Source: Linum tenue (taxonomy: Eukaryota; Streptophyta; Magnoliopsida; Malpighiales; Linaceae). Taken from it: a stretch of 64,000 nucleotides of DNA. Positions 32,623-42,859 of this stretch are shown one piece after another. A model generated the notes under the pieces. The model ran no database searches. It saw only the letters and a program-made list of their open reading frames with translations, and was not told where the DNA came from. Position numbers and translations under genes: made by a program. Location of the stretch: contig CAMGYJ010000004.1 in the NCBI GenBank assembly GCA_946122785.1, forward strand, positions 15,708,150-15,772,149. Reading direction: 5' to 3'. Each line of letters begins with the position of its first letter. Within the stretch, counting starts at the first letter, position 1.

Positions 32623-32964
32623 TATATATATATAGAAACCTTAAGGACTTCATCGAGGGCAAGGAACACCAAGTAGAATGAATGCGAATAAAGAAGTAAG
32701 GGGTATTATGGATTTGGAGATCATACGAAGATGGCCTGAGGAAGGGTTGGATATGTCTAGAAGGGGGAAGGGTGACCACCTCTAGGTTGGGAATTCTTAC
32801 ATGAGGAATAGTTTTCGAGGGCTGGAAGTCTACCAACGTATCATATCTTGGTCGTTATGACTAGGAAGTTTCAAGGAAGCTTGGGCCTTACCTTAAACCC
32901 CCGAGCTGGGGAGGATAAACAAGAATCTGGGACAGATGAACTCGTCAAGACATTTGGAGTTACT

Positions 32965-34922
32965 TGTTACACCCCGCTCTTCCCAAAAGTCAAAATGACT
33001 ATTATACCCTTGGGTCAAGTTTCACCATAATGTCGAGGAGGACTTAAAATGTGAACTATCGGTTCAAGCGGTGTCGAATTTCGACATAAAATGAGAAAGT
33101 TACGGAGATTAATTGAGTTTCGGATTAAATTCACCCGCAAGTGTGAATTTCCACAAATAACCCTTTGACTAATTAAAACCCTAGAACCCTTACCTAACCC
33201 ACTCGGCCTCACCATAAAACCCTCGCAGCCCTTCTCCACCGAAAGCAACTTGCTCTCGGGAAATCAAAGCCAAGTTTGGGAGACATGATGATCATTCTCT
33301 GTACTACGCGAGGTGCTAGCTTAAGCAAGCAGGAGGCGATGCTCTCCAGGAAAATTAAAATCAAAGCGGCGTTCGTGCCGTGCCACAGGACCATTATTCA
33401 AGCAAGTAGGAGCCGATTCAGCAGGTTGACGATTCAGCAGGGAGATTGATTGGCGGCGACCATTATTAAGCAGGCAGGAGGAGGCCATTATTAAGCAGGC
33501 ATGAGGAGGCACCTAACCAAGCATGTGGTGTGGGAAAAAGCGCATAATCATTCTCCCTGCTATTAGAGATGTTTGCTTAAGCAACACATGATTATTGCCC
33601 TATGGCACGGACGACCGACGAGGGGAAGCAAGCATGTGGGCTAGCGGATTCAGGACAGCCAATAACGACCAAAGTAAAGCCAGTCCATTTAATTTCATCT
33701 GCCGCTGCTCCAATTTTATTTAACCAAGTACGAGTGTAATATGTGGAAGCGAGTATGGAAACTTTGGAGCAAAATCAAGCCAGTTCCGACGGAAGTAAGG
33801 TGAGTGTAAAGGGGGTAAATTCTACGCCTTACGTATTCTTTTAAGAATTATGATTTTGAGTATTTTAGCGAATTGGTTACCGTTGCTTTGTTATGTTTAT
33901 GGTTGCTTATTTGTGCTTTGCTTGAGCTATGATTTGAGGTGATTTTGTGCTATTTGAGGTGATTTTGTGCTATTTACCTTAAAGGGTTATGTTTGAGCTA
34001 TGGTTAAAGTTTAAGAAACAAGTTCTTTTTAAGAAATAACTCACCTTCAAGAAGGTGAAGTCGTTTTAAGTGTTTTTAGTCACTAGCGCCAGTCCGTTGC
34101 CTTTTGAGACATTTTGAGATAGAGCAGCAGTTATGCTCTTGAGACTTTTAAGATGAGCAACAGTAATGCTCTTGAGAATCGTGGTGAAGAGCCACCACGA
34201 TAAGTTTAAGATGTTAGGGGGATGAATCGTTACGACTCCCCTAACTAAGTTTAAATTTAAGGAAAGCCTAGATGGCTTCTCATACGTATGAGTTGGCAAC
34301 CGGACTAGCTAGTGAGGGATCCCCGTGTCAGTCAAAAGTTTAAGTAAGGATTTGAGCTTTAAGAGAGGAGAGTAACTTCAACTCCCTCAAAGTTTAAGAG
34401 TTAAGATTTTAAGATTGGAAGTACAAACAACTTCCACTAGTCAAAGTTAAGTGTTTAAGTAAAGTACTCAAGTATTAGAATTATTAAAACTTAAAGGCGT
34501 AGACTGACCCCAACTCACTCACCAGGCCTTAGTAAGGGAATGAGCGAGAACCAGATCGGTAGCAGCTAGCTAGAGTAGCAGTTAGAGAGCAGCGAGTTCG
34601 AGAGGAAAAGTTCGAGAGCAACCAGCTAGAGGAGGGCAGTGCAAGCATCACGGAGGATGCCTAGTTAAGATTTTCAGTAGCAGCAACGACAGAGACTACC
34701 TAGTTATTTACATTTTATGATTATGAGTATAGACTGGAGAACAGATTGAGATTTAAAGTTTGAGTTTAATTTTCCCACGTGTTAGGGCTTTGCTCTGAAC
34801 TACAAGTGTGTGTTTTCAGTATTTTATTTATGATTTTTTTCCGCTGCAATTTAAGATTTGAGCATTTTATTTATCAAGGTCATTTTAGTAAAAGTAGTAC
34901 CCGGCCGGGTTAGGGTGTTTCA
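32965..34922 (+). mobile_element. Solo LTR of a Tekay-like Ty3/gypsy element
   Basis: Starts TGTTACACCCCGCTC and ends GGGTTAGGGTGTTTCA. TSD TTACT at 32960-32964 and 34923-34927. No internal region. Its sequence differs from the LTRs at 5403 and 36408, so it is another family. It contains AAGCAGGCAGGAGG-type short repeats (33300-33520). Confidence 0.88.
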
Positions 34923-36089
34923 TTACTACTGGTAAGCATAGTGGGAAATTGGCAAGAAGTAAAGTAGGAGGATGTATAAACATCGAGGGGATGAAAGCTT
35001 CTTTGTTATTGAAGACGTAGGGGAGGAAGTGGTTGAACTCGTGTATGGCCATAGAGGTGGCTGGAGTGGACACCGTGATAAAATATAAAAGCCTTATTAA
35101 ACCAACCAATGAGTTAAGGCCAACTCTCTTTCGTACGTACGAGAAATTGGAGCTAAGGTGTAGGAGTGGCAAGATTGGTAGTATGTGAACTTCTGGTCTG
35201 AGCGAATATAAGGAAGGGCTACGTCAGGCACCCAGGAGTGAACAAGTAAGTACAAAGGGGATATCATGATCCTTGGAAGAAGCATAAGGTTAATCGCAAG
35301 TTAGGTAGGGGTACTATACGAGTGATGCCTCTATTATGTACGGGAAGTAAAAGCAGTAATTTGAAGTTTCAACGCTAAGCTCTCTGTGACGAGGTGGCTA
35401 TCATTAGGTTAATGAGTATGTACTAAGGTGGAGTACTAAAGAAGGTAAGTACAAGAGGCAAGGTTAGGATGTACAAGGACCTAGACACCTACGGGGCCAA
35501 CCATGGACAAGAGTTACATGAGTTTTACAACCTTAGAAGGAGACGTACAAGCTGCTACTAGTAACATTGGGGTTCGAAGTCCATTACCGATGTGAAGGGG
35601 AAAGAAGCATCAACCAGAACGAGTATTAGTGAGCAAGTCGAACGCTCACATGAGCATTTATGTCATGGAGTTCAAGGAGATGCATCAACAATCATGCTGA
35701 GAAAAACATCATAAAATTCTTAGAGAATGATAACTAGAGATTTTTAGGCAACTAGTTGATCATATGACGATCCGAGGAGCCATTACAACATTGAAGTTGC
35801 CATCGAATGAGCATTCAATAAATCACATTGATCAAGTACGGTAGAAAAGGTTAGAGGCAAGGGGATATTTAAGTGGGGTATGGAAATTACCAACCCAGAT
35901 ATTTGATACAAGTATAAAGAGGCAAGAAATGGTTGAATTACCAGTCTACCATATGCGCACATGATTGGAGGAAAGGGATTATGGATCATGTCGTACAAGT
36001 TAAATGAGGTACAATTCCTTTTAAAAGAATTTTTACAAGAGAGGCTTGAGGTCATCCCAAGGAACAAATTTCGAGGGCGAAATTTTTAT
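34923..36089 (+). other. Tekay-like internal DNA, coding capacity lost
   Basis: Only short frames without known motifs. The final part (TTCGAGGGCGAAATTTTTATAAG) matches the pre-polypurine sequence typical of Tekay/Del elements. Confidence 0.55.
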
Positions 36090-36407
36090 AAGTGGGGAGG
36101 AAATGTGATATCTCGATTTTGGATTTAGGTTCAACAACAACGACTAGGTGAATTGGATCAACATGTATAACCAAATGGTATTTTGTTTCATCACTTTTGG
36201 GTCAAGTTGTGAAATAAAAAGGGCAGTGAGTCACTCAAGCTAACACGAGTGCTACCAGCTAAGAAAATATTAATGATCAAAGTTTACCAACGAAGTTATT
36301 ATGGTAAGAGTAAATGATCGTGGGAAGGAAGTATACGAAGGGTGTAGAAAAAAGGATGAGTTCCGAGAAAAATTTTGGGGAAGAAATTTTTATAAGGGTG
36401 GAGGAAA
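36090..36407 (+). other. Two successive polypurine tract / LTR-start signatures
   Basis: AAGTGGGGAGGAAATGTGATATC (36090-36112) looks like a polypurine tract plus LTR start. Some 300 bp on, AAGGGTGGAGGAAA (36394-36407) precedes the true 3' LTR. The first may mark a fragment of another element or an older duplicated end. Confidence 0.5.
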
Positions 36408-37966
36408 TATAACACCCCGACCTTTGAGTTCATGTTCGACCAAAATACATGAATGGTTGGGTTAATGGTTACGTACAAAGAGTTGCAACAGTGGATTAGG
36501 AATAATAATCATAATAACTACTATATTATTATTATTTAAAAAAAGTATATATAATCGGTCAAAAGGGCCGAGCGGCCTCCTTCTCGATCGTTTTCCCCAA
36601 TTTCCCCATTCCCTAGCAAGAAACCCCTTCCCCTTTAGAAATCATAAAAAAGTGGAAGAGAAGGCGTTGCAGCCGTCCCTCTCTTTTCTTATCTAGGCAA
36701 ATCCATACCAATCCCCTCGACCCACCCTTTCTTCCCCTAGAACGGAGCGTCGCTAGCTTGCGGCAGCGGAAGGAAATCATATTCCTATTTTGCGTCGCAC
36801 AAGAGTAGTGGGAATAAAAAGGAACCTGTTCCCCATTCCTTTCCCCTCTCACGCCAATCTCCATGATGCGGATACACGTTCAGGTGTTTTGGTGCTTTGC
36901 GGTGATGTTGCGAGGATTTGCAACATTGATTGACGAGGAGATCGACGCCCAAAGCTTTTGAATCTGTGCCTAGTCATGTTCTAGAGGTTTTTTCCGAGGT
37001 AATTCGACGAAGGAGGGATTTTTTGGAATAAGGAATCGAGGAGTCGTGTTTTTCAAGGTGAGTGTAAAGGGGGTAAAATCACCGTCGAGGTCTTTTAGTT
37101 TATGCATTTACTTTAGTAATGTTAGTTAATTTTTATGATTTTGCGCATTATGTGTTTGAGGCATCCCACCGCCTTCTGAAGGTGGAGGAATGCGATGTGC
37201 TATGTATGTATGAATGAATGTATGTGTGTGTGTAATGTACAGTTGATAGTAAGGGAACCCACAAACGGTTGGGCCACTACTGGACGTGGTAGATGGTCGG
37301 GTCACTACTGGACGGCGATACGTAGCGCAGTAGTTGACCGAGCATGGTTTGGACGACGATACGTAACGTAGTACCATTGTCGTGAGGATAGGGACACCGA
37401 ACGTCGATACGTAACGCGTTGAACCCTGGCAGTAAATATATGAATTAAGATAGAAGTAGAGAACTTCTATAAGTTATTAAGGACTAAAGTATTAGGGATG
37501 AAAGCGAGAACGACTTTCATTTAAGGAAAGGAAACACTAATAATGTGTTAGTAAGGATCTGCCTAGGGCAAAGACCTTAGGAAGTAATGACGAGATTTAC
37601 CCCTTCTCAATCACTAGGTCGAGGAAGGGTTTGCGGAGGTGGATTCCGAGAAGAGGCGAGCCGAAGCAGGATGCCACTTCTAAGCGGACGAGATCAAGGG
37701 GGAGCTCAGCAAGAAGATAGAGCTATAGTTATTTTCATTATTTTTTGTTCATGATTATGATTTTATAAACTGGAGATTCGAGGTTTTGAGTTTGGATGGT
37801 TTTGTTTGCCATGTATTTGGGCCGCCCAAATGTTTAGGGCATTTCGTTTGAATGTCTTGTGGAAAATACTTGAATTTATTTATTTTATTGAGATTTTTTT
37901 ATACTATTTGGGTCGGCTCAAGAGCCATGAGTATTTCGGGTTGTTTAAAAATATTAGGTCGTTTCA
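36408..37966 (+). repeat. 3' LTR of the Tekay-like element
   Basis: 1559 bp, TATAACACCCCGACC (first G mutated to A) to GGTCGTTTCA, followed by the duplication GCACT. Aligns along its whole length with 5403-6949. Confidence 0.9.
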
Positions 37967-38372
37967 GCACTGGTAGCGATACCACTGTACTGGTACAAAT
38001 CTCATATCTGTATTTTAATTACAGTGGTACAAATATCAGGGAAGTGGTACAACGTATCAGTGCAGTGATATTTTTTTAATGTAATAGTACATTTTTGCAG
38101 GTGGTCGGAGGGAGTTTGCCAGGTGGATTTTCACCGGAGAATTGTGGCTGTCAGAGGAAGCCTGGTGGTAGGAGGCTGCTGGAAAAGGAAAGATCATAAA
38201 TAGGGAGAGAGAATTCTATTTTGTGTAGGTTTAGATATAAAAAAGTAAATAATTAATATGGTGCATCTAATTCTTAATTTGTATTTAATAAGAGTATTAA
38301 ATTCTAAAAGTTGCATTTAATAGCAGGTGGGGTGTCATTTTTCCAACCCTTAAGGGGGTTAGCAAGCTAACC

Positions 38373-38530
38373 GATCTCGTTAAAACATTGATATAGCTCC
38401 AACGAATACAATAATTATGCGTAGGCGCCTTGTATGTGTCGCCTCACTCCGCGAACTACTAAGTGGCGCATAACTCTATTAGTGCATTCTTGACACCTAA
38501 TACATCGTAAAATCCTTTAACAAAATGTGC
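38373..38530 (+). repeat. Right part of the split AGGCG-type repeat
   Basis: ACATTGATATAG, GCGTAGGCGCC and GTCGCCTCACTCC follow the order of 41320-41470; see 4590-4800 for the left part. Confidence 0.4.
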
Positions 38531-38632
38531 TAAAGCTACTTAACATCTACGCAAACTAAAACGTAAGTTTAAACATGCTTTTTTCAAAGCATACTTTGCC
38601 CTCTTCTTTCTGCCTTGGACTGCTCCTCACCT

Positions 38633-39442
38633 TGTTGAATTATAGCAAGTCAGAATTGACTCCTCCCTTGTCCAAGACCGTTTCTAATTTGAAGGTGTCT
38701 AGATTTACAAAAGGAAAGCGCTTAATCTAAGGAATCAAAGGGGTTGCCCCATTTGCTTCCAACGGTTAGTCTCTGCTAGCTATATATATACAGAGGAGGT
38801 TGCTGATTGAGGGTACGTTTGTGGGAAAGAAGCTTTGTGGTATATGACTAAGCTTTACAAAAGGATTGACAAGTATAGAGGTAGAGGATCTATCTTGTTA
38901 TGGCTGAAACATATCAGGCTGTGATCTGGGTTGTTCATTGTTTCCCTTCTTGTTCTTTTTCATTCGTAGTATAGATTGTAATTGTGTTAATCGAGTAAAA
39001 AAAAATCAACAATGGGTCTCCCATACTGTATTCTGGGACATGGAAGTACACCATTGCACTTGGGCGAAACACTTTTAAAATGTCTTGTGTTTTCTACTTT
39101 CTGCACTTTTCTTTCTGCTCTGCTCTATTTCTTCTATGTTTTTCCTTCTTTGTCAATCTAATGTTGGATTGGAAATTCTTATGCTTTAAGCTAAGAAGTG
39201 AGACCGGGCTCAAAGCCCCGTCTAATTCTTTTGTCTTTAGTCTCATCAGATCATTGCCATTTTATTTGCTCGGGCCTGTTTAGTTCTTAGGCGCACTCTC
39301 TTTGCTCCTTGGCTGATTAATATAGCGAACAGAAGAAAGCCTTTAGCTTTCCTCTTCTCAATTCAATTTGTTGTATCACCAGTCTTCCCCTTCTCTCTGG
39401 TTCAAAATCAAAATCCCTAAATTCCATCTGATTCCATCTTCA
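38633..39442 (+). repeat. 5' LTR of the gag-only copia element
   Basis: 810 bp, TGTTGAATTATAG to CATCTTCA. It lacks both insertions found in the 3' LTR and serves as their empty site. Confidence 0.85.
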
Positions 39443-39444
39443 AG

Positions 39445-39457
39445 TGGTATCAGAGCC
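39445..39457 (+). promoter_or_regulatory. Primer-binding site for initiator Met tRNA
   Basis: TGGTATCAGAGCC, two bases after the 5' LTR. Confidence 0.9.
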
Positions 39458-39498
39458 CTGCCTTGACGAAGCTCACTACTACCAAGGTAATCGATTCA

Positions 39499-40345
39499 AT
39501 GGCGTCAGATTCATTCGGGCAAGCTACTCTAAAGCTTCCGCCTATCTTCACTGGATCAAATTATACTGCCTGGAAAAAGAGGATGAAGCAATTCATGTGG
39601 GGAGTGGATGAAGAGCTATGGCTAATAGTCCAAAATGGACCCGTTCAGATGGATATCAATGAGCAAGACAATTGGTCAGCAGCTCAGAAGTAAAGCGCAC
39701 AGCTGAATCAAGGGGCGATCCACGCTCTACAGTCTGCGATGAACCCAGAAGAAGCAGATCAAGTCGAGAACTGTGAGACTGCGAAAAAGATCTGGGTTGC
39801 TCTAGAAAGCGCCTATGAAGGTACTTCTAACATTAAAGAATCTCGTATTGATCTTTTAATGCACGAATATGAGTCTTTCAATATGTTAGATGGTGAAGAA
39901 ATACATGAAATGTACTCTCGATTTACTGTTCTCATCAATAAACTAAAGGGATTAGGGAAAACTTTTCAAGCAAAGGATTTAAATCGCAAAGTTCTTAGAT
40001 CTTTGCCTTAAGAATGGTTGCCAAAACGTACTGCTATTGTGGAAGCAAAAAAATTTGGCAACTTTAACCATTAATGAACTAATAGGATCTTTGCTTAGCC
40101 ATGAACATGTCATTAAGCAAGTGGGGCAAGAAGATGAAAAGCGTAAAAAGAACTTAGCTTTTAAATCTAAAGTTGTTAGTTATGATTCTGATAGTCAGAA
40201 TGATTTTGATAAAGAGTTTGCTCTGGTTTGCAAGAAATTTCATCTGATGTTAAAGTATAAAAATGAGCAGAAGCGATACTCTGATGATTTGAAACCTGCC
40301 TTTTATGATTGTAACAAACATGTTTATCAAGATAGGCTGCTGTAA
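39499..40345 (+). pseudogene. copia gag polyprotein, inactivated
   Basis: Gag would form the particle that packages the element RNA. From ATG 39499 the frame shows the copia gag layout: KLPPIFTGSNYTAWKKRM near the start, ELWLIVQNGP, then TAKKIWVALESAYEGTSNIKESRIDLL and an EEIHEMYSRFTVLINKLKGLGK block (UBN2-type gag). TAA codons interrupt it at 39691-39693 and 40009-40011, both in frame with coding sequence on each side. An extra A in the run near 40049 shifts the frame by one before NLATLTINELIGSLLSHE. There is no CCHC zinc knuckle before the last stop at 40345. Product not functional as read. Confidence 0.85.
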
Positions 40346-41070
40346 CAGGCTTTCAGTTGTTGCTTGTTCGAGTTGTATGTGCCTTGTGTGTATGGCTGGT
40401 GGTTTGTTCGTTTTGCAGGTTCTGGCAATCGTCAATATTCGACTTAGGGAGAGATTGTTGAAATATAGCAAGTCAGAATTGACTCCTACCTTGTCCAAGA
40501 CCGTTGCTGATTTGAAGGTGTCCAGATTTACAAAAGGAAATCGCTTAATCGAAGGAATCAAAGGGGTTGCCCCATTTGCTTCCAACGGCTAGTCTCTGCT
40601 AGCTATATATATTCAGAGGAGGTTGCTGATTGAGGGTACTTTTGTGGGAAAGAAGCTTTGTGGTATAGGGCTAAGCTTTAGAAAAGGAGTGACAAGTATA
40701 GAGGTTAAGGATCCATCTTGTTGTGGGTGAAACATATCAGACTGTCATCTGGGTTGTTCATTGTTTCCCTTCTTGTTCTTTTTCATTCGTAGTATAGTTT
40801 GTAATTGTGTTAATCGAGTCAAAACAAAAAAAAATCAACAAAGGGTCTCCCAGACTATATTCTGGGACATGAAAGTACATTATTGCACTTGGGTGAACCA
40901 CGTTAAAAACGTCTTGTATTTACTGGTTTCTGCACTTTTCTTTCTGCTCTGTTTCTTCTCTGTTTTTCCTTCTTTGTCGATCTACTGCTGGATTGGAAAT
41001 TATTCTGCTTTAAGCTAAGAAGTGAGACTGGGCTGAAAGCCCTGTCTAATTCTTTTTCCTTCGGTCTCAG

Positions 41071-41554
41071 CCAAGGTTCAATAAGGCGCTAGGCGTAATG
41101 CGAGTGTTGACGCTTTGCCTAGCGCCTAACTCGGTTAGGCGTTGGAAGAAAAATAGTTATTCGCATTACATGATTAATGAAATAATAATCTTCAACACTT
41201 TCTCACTTTAGTTAAAATGATTAATAACTTACTCAACACTTAATGACAAGAACATAGCTCACGAATTCATAGAATCATAGCTCACAAATTCATATAATCA
41301 TAGCTCAATAGTTGATAAAAGTTCTTGAGCTATTGAAAATATTGATATAGAAAATTGATTTCGTTATTGACGTTAATTTTCTCCTTTAATATTAACTTCC
41401 TACCTTCATCTAGCAATGTTCAGGAGAGACTTACATGTCGCCTTACTCCATTAACGTGTTCCAGTATCTAATTAGGCACGAAACCCCTAAACAAGGCGTT
41501 TTGCTATTGCCTTGTGACTAGACGTAACTAAGCGTATGCCTTTTTAACCATCGA
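41071..41554. mobile_element. AGGCG-type TIR element inserted in the 3' LTR
   Basis: Left end CCAAGGTTCAATAAGGC and reverse right end TCGATGGTTAAAAAGGC. Flanked by GTCTCAG (41064-41070) and CTCTCAG (41555-41561). The 5' LTR shows the uninterrupted site (TAGTCTCATCAGATC at 39236-39250). AGGCG/CGCCT motifs crowd both ends. About 484 bp, no coding capacity. The target duplication of 7-9 bp would fit Mutator- or hAT-like chemistry. Confidence 0.75.
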
Positions 41555-41660
41555 CTCTCAGCAGATCGTTGGCATTTTATTTGCTTGGGTCTGTTTAATT
41601 CTTAGGCCCACTCTCTTTGCTCGTTGGCTGACTGATATAGCGAATAGAAGAAAGCCTTTA

Positions 41661-42017
41661 GGGGTCGTTTGCTTGTGGGATTTGGGTGATGGATTTGGAA
41701 CCCAAATCCCAAGCATCATGGAGTTGACACAAATCCTTTGTTTGTTGAGGGACACAAATCCGTGGGGTCCACGGATTTGGACCCCTTTTTTTGATCCAAA
41801 TCCGTGGACCCCACGGATTTGTAAATCCCACATTTCATTTGGGATTTGACAATAGAAGAAAAAAATGTGAGACAAATCCATTACAAATCCATGATAAAAA
41901 ATCAACTAAAACAAACAATGTACTCTTCCAAATCCATGATGCAACAAATCCATCATAAATCCAAAGGTTTTTAAAACTCAAAACCTTCAATTTCAAATCC
42001 AACAAGCAAACGAGCCC
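41661..42017. mobile_element. Tourist/PIF-Harbinger MITE inserted in the 3' LTR
   Basis: 357 bp, GGGGTCGTTTGCTTGTGGGA to the reverse of GGGCTCGTTTGCTTGTTGGA. TTA at 41658-41660 and 42018-42020. The 5' LTR keeps the empty site AGCCTTTAGCTTTCC. A palindrome, CCAAATCCGTGGGGTCCACGG and its inverse, lies inside (about 41750-41822). Confidence 0.9.
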
Positions 42018-42121
42018 TTAGCTTTCCTCTTCTCGATTCAATTTGCTGTATCATCATTCATCAGTCTTCCCTTTCTCTGTGATTCAAAATTAAAATCCCT
42101 AAAATTCCATCTGATTCCATC

Positions 42122-42367
42122 CTGTGTTATTTTCGTTGTTTATTGTTCTGGGAAACAGTAGCCCACTACTGTCCACGTGTGTTCATTGCATGTCATCCAG
42201 GACTTGAGTCATTATCAACATCTGTCCTCTTCCCCTTTTCTTTTGTGGTATGGTAACATCTCTTTCTCTCCCGTCAAAACCCGTTCACTTAACTTAACCT
42301 CTTCCAAATTCCATCCATCCAACCCATCTCTCTCTCTCTCTCTAGCAGTCACTGACATAGTTAAGCC
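42122..42367 (+). promoter_or_regulatory. Oleosin upstream region with G-box
   Basis: Only about 246 bp separate the copia LTR from the start codon. CCACGTGT (G-box/ABRE core CACGTG at 42174-42179) lies 53 bp from the LTR end, and GCATGTCAT just after it is a partial RY-type motif. No clear TATA box. A CT-repeat (about 42330-42345) and AAGCCATGG precede the frame. Confidence 0.5.
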
Positions 42368-42859
42368 ATGGCTAGCAGCGCCGGCAGCTACCCGAGGCCC
42401 AACTACACCCCATCTCCCGCCGCCTTCCTCCACAGAGTACAGGGCTGGATCCGCCGCTTCGCTCTGCCCACCAACGCCGCCCCGTCGTCGCAGCTCCTCG
42501 GCCTCCTCACCCTCCTCATCACCGGCTCCATCCTCCTCCTGCTCACCGGCGTCACCGTCACGGTCGCCTTCCTCACCCTCATCTTCCTCGCCCCGCTCCT
42601 CATCGTCACCAGCCCGCTGTGGGTCCCGCTCGCGGCGTTCGCCTTCGTCCTCACCGCGGGGTTCGTGGCGCTGGTCGCAACGGCGGGCGGGCTGGCGTGG
42701 GGGTACAGGTACTACAGGGGCATGCACCCGGTCGGGTCGGACCGGGTGGATTACGCTCGGAGCCGGATATATGATACGGCGGCACATGTCAAGGATTATG
42801 CGAGGGAGTACGGCGGGTACTTGCAGAGCAGGGTGAAGGATGCTGCTCCTGGTGCTTGA
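42368..42859 (+). CDS. OLE: Oleosin, U-type (universal) lineage
   Basis: This 163-aa structural protein coats oil bodies and keeps triacylglycerol droplets from fusing. Residues 1-41 are the polar N-arm. Residues 42-112 form the long uninterrupted hydrophobic hairpin with the proline knot P76-x5-S82-P83-x3-P87 at its turn, the family hallmark. The C-arm (113-163) is amphipathic, with [20 protein letters not shown] and the terminal AAPGA that marks U-type oleosins. Size and layout are normal, with one exon and a good ATG context. The code is GC-rich, in contrast with the AT-rich flanks. It is the only conventional host gene I see, wedged 246 bp downstream of a copia LTR. The reading frames overlapping it in other phases, including a 219-codon plus and a 190-codon minus frame, are shadows. 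Confidence 0.97.
   Translation: MASSAGSYPRPNYTPSPAAFLHRVQGWIRRFALPTNAAPSSQLLGLLTLLITGSILLLLTGVTVTVAFLTLIFLAPLLIVTSPLWVPLAAFAFVLTAGFVALVATAGGLAWGYRYYRGMHPVGSDRVDYARSRIYDTAAHVKDYAREYGGYLQSRVKDAAPGA

Larger units (their letters stand above)
5403..37966 (+). mobile_element. Old Ty3/gypsy Tekay/Del-like LTR retrotransposon, expanded by nested insertions
   Basis: Two diverged LTRs (5403-6949 and 36408-37966) lie about 29 kb apart. They are flanked by the same 5-bp duplication GCACT at 5398-5402 and 37967-37971, so they are the ends of a single insertion. The LTR start TGTAACACC-CGACCTTT and a Met-tRNA-like primer site (6952-6965) fit chromovirus Tekay/Del elements. Internal DNA belonging to the element survives only in pieces (about 6950-7333, 8005-8054, 13224-14898, 15545-15867, 32623-32964, 34923-36407). 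I could not recognise gag or pol in it. By eye the first 90 bp of the LTRs differ at about one base in eight, which marks an old insertion. Confidence 0.9.
4801..38372 (+). mobile_element. Putative outer TIR element, itself split by the Tekay-like element
   Basis: The left end (4801-4828, ...TAGCATGCCTAACACCCCCTT) and the reverse complement of the right end (38351-38372, GGTTAGCTTGCTAACCCCCTT) form an imperfect terminal inverted repeat. No convincing target duplication is seen. Once the Tekay insertion is removed the element is about 1 kb. It contains a Pro-rich frame (5046-5267) followed by GTGAGT, GTACCACTGCA-type repeats, and TTTTTGCAG before 38102. This exon-intron look would fit a gene fragment captured by a MULE, but no family is recognised. 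Confidence 0.4.
38633..42121 (+). mobile_element. Gag-only copia-type LTR retrotransposon (TR-GAG-like)
   Basis: LTRs at 38633-39442 and 40456-42121, a perfect TGGTATCAGAGCC primer site at 39445-39457, a gag frame, a purine tract (AGGGAGAGA, 40446-40454) and the 3' LTR. No protease, integrase or reverse transcriptase lies in the 1-kb interior; terminal-repeat elements with only gag are known in plants. The 3' LTR is swollen by two DNA elements. The last bases of the 3' LTR and a matching target duplication are not clear (CACCT precedes the 5' LTR but is not found after 42121). Confidence 0.85.
40456..42121 (+). repeat. 3' LTR of the gag-only copia element
   Basis: TGTTGAAATATAG to GATTCCATC. 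Without the two insertions it is about 819 bp, like the 5' LTR. Confidence 0.85.

Noticed and set aside
5403..37966. Tekay-like element as an intact autonomous retrotransposon
   Set aside because: LTRs are strongly diverged, the interior is split many times and no gag or pol domain is recognisable.
42177..42836. 219-codon plus frame and 190-codon minus frame over the oleosin
   Set aside because: Both are shadows of the GC-rich oleosin code; only the frame at 42368 has a hydrophobic hairpin and proline knot.
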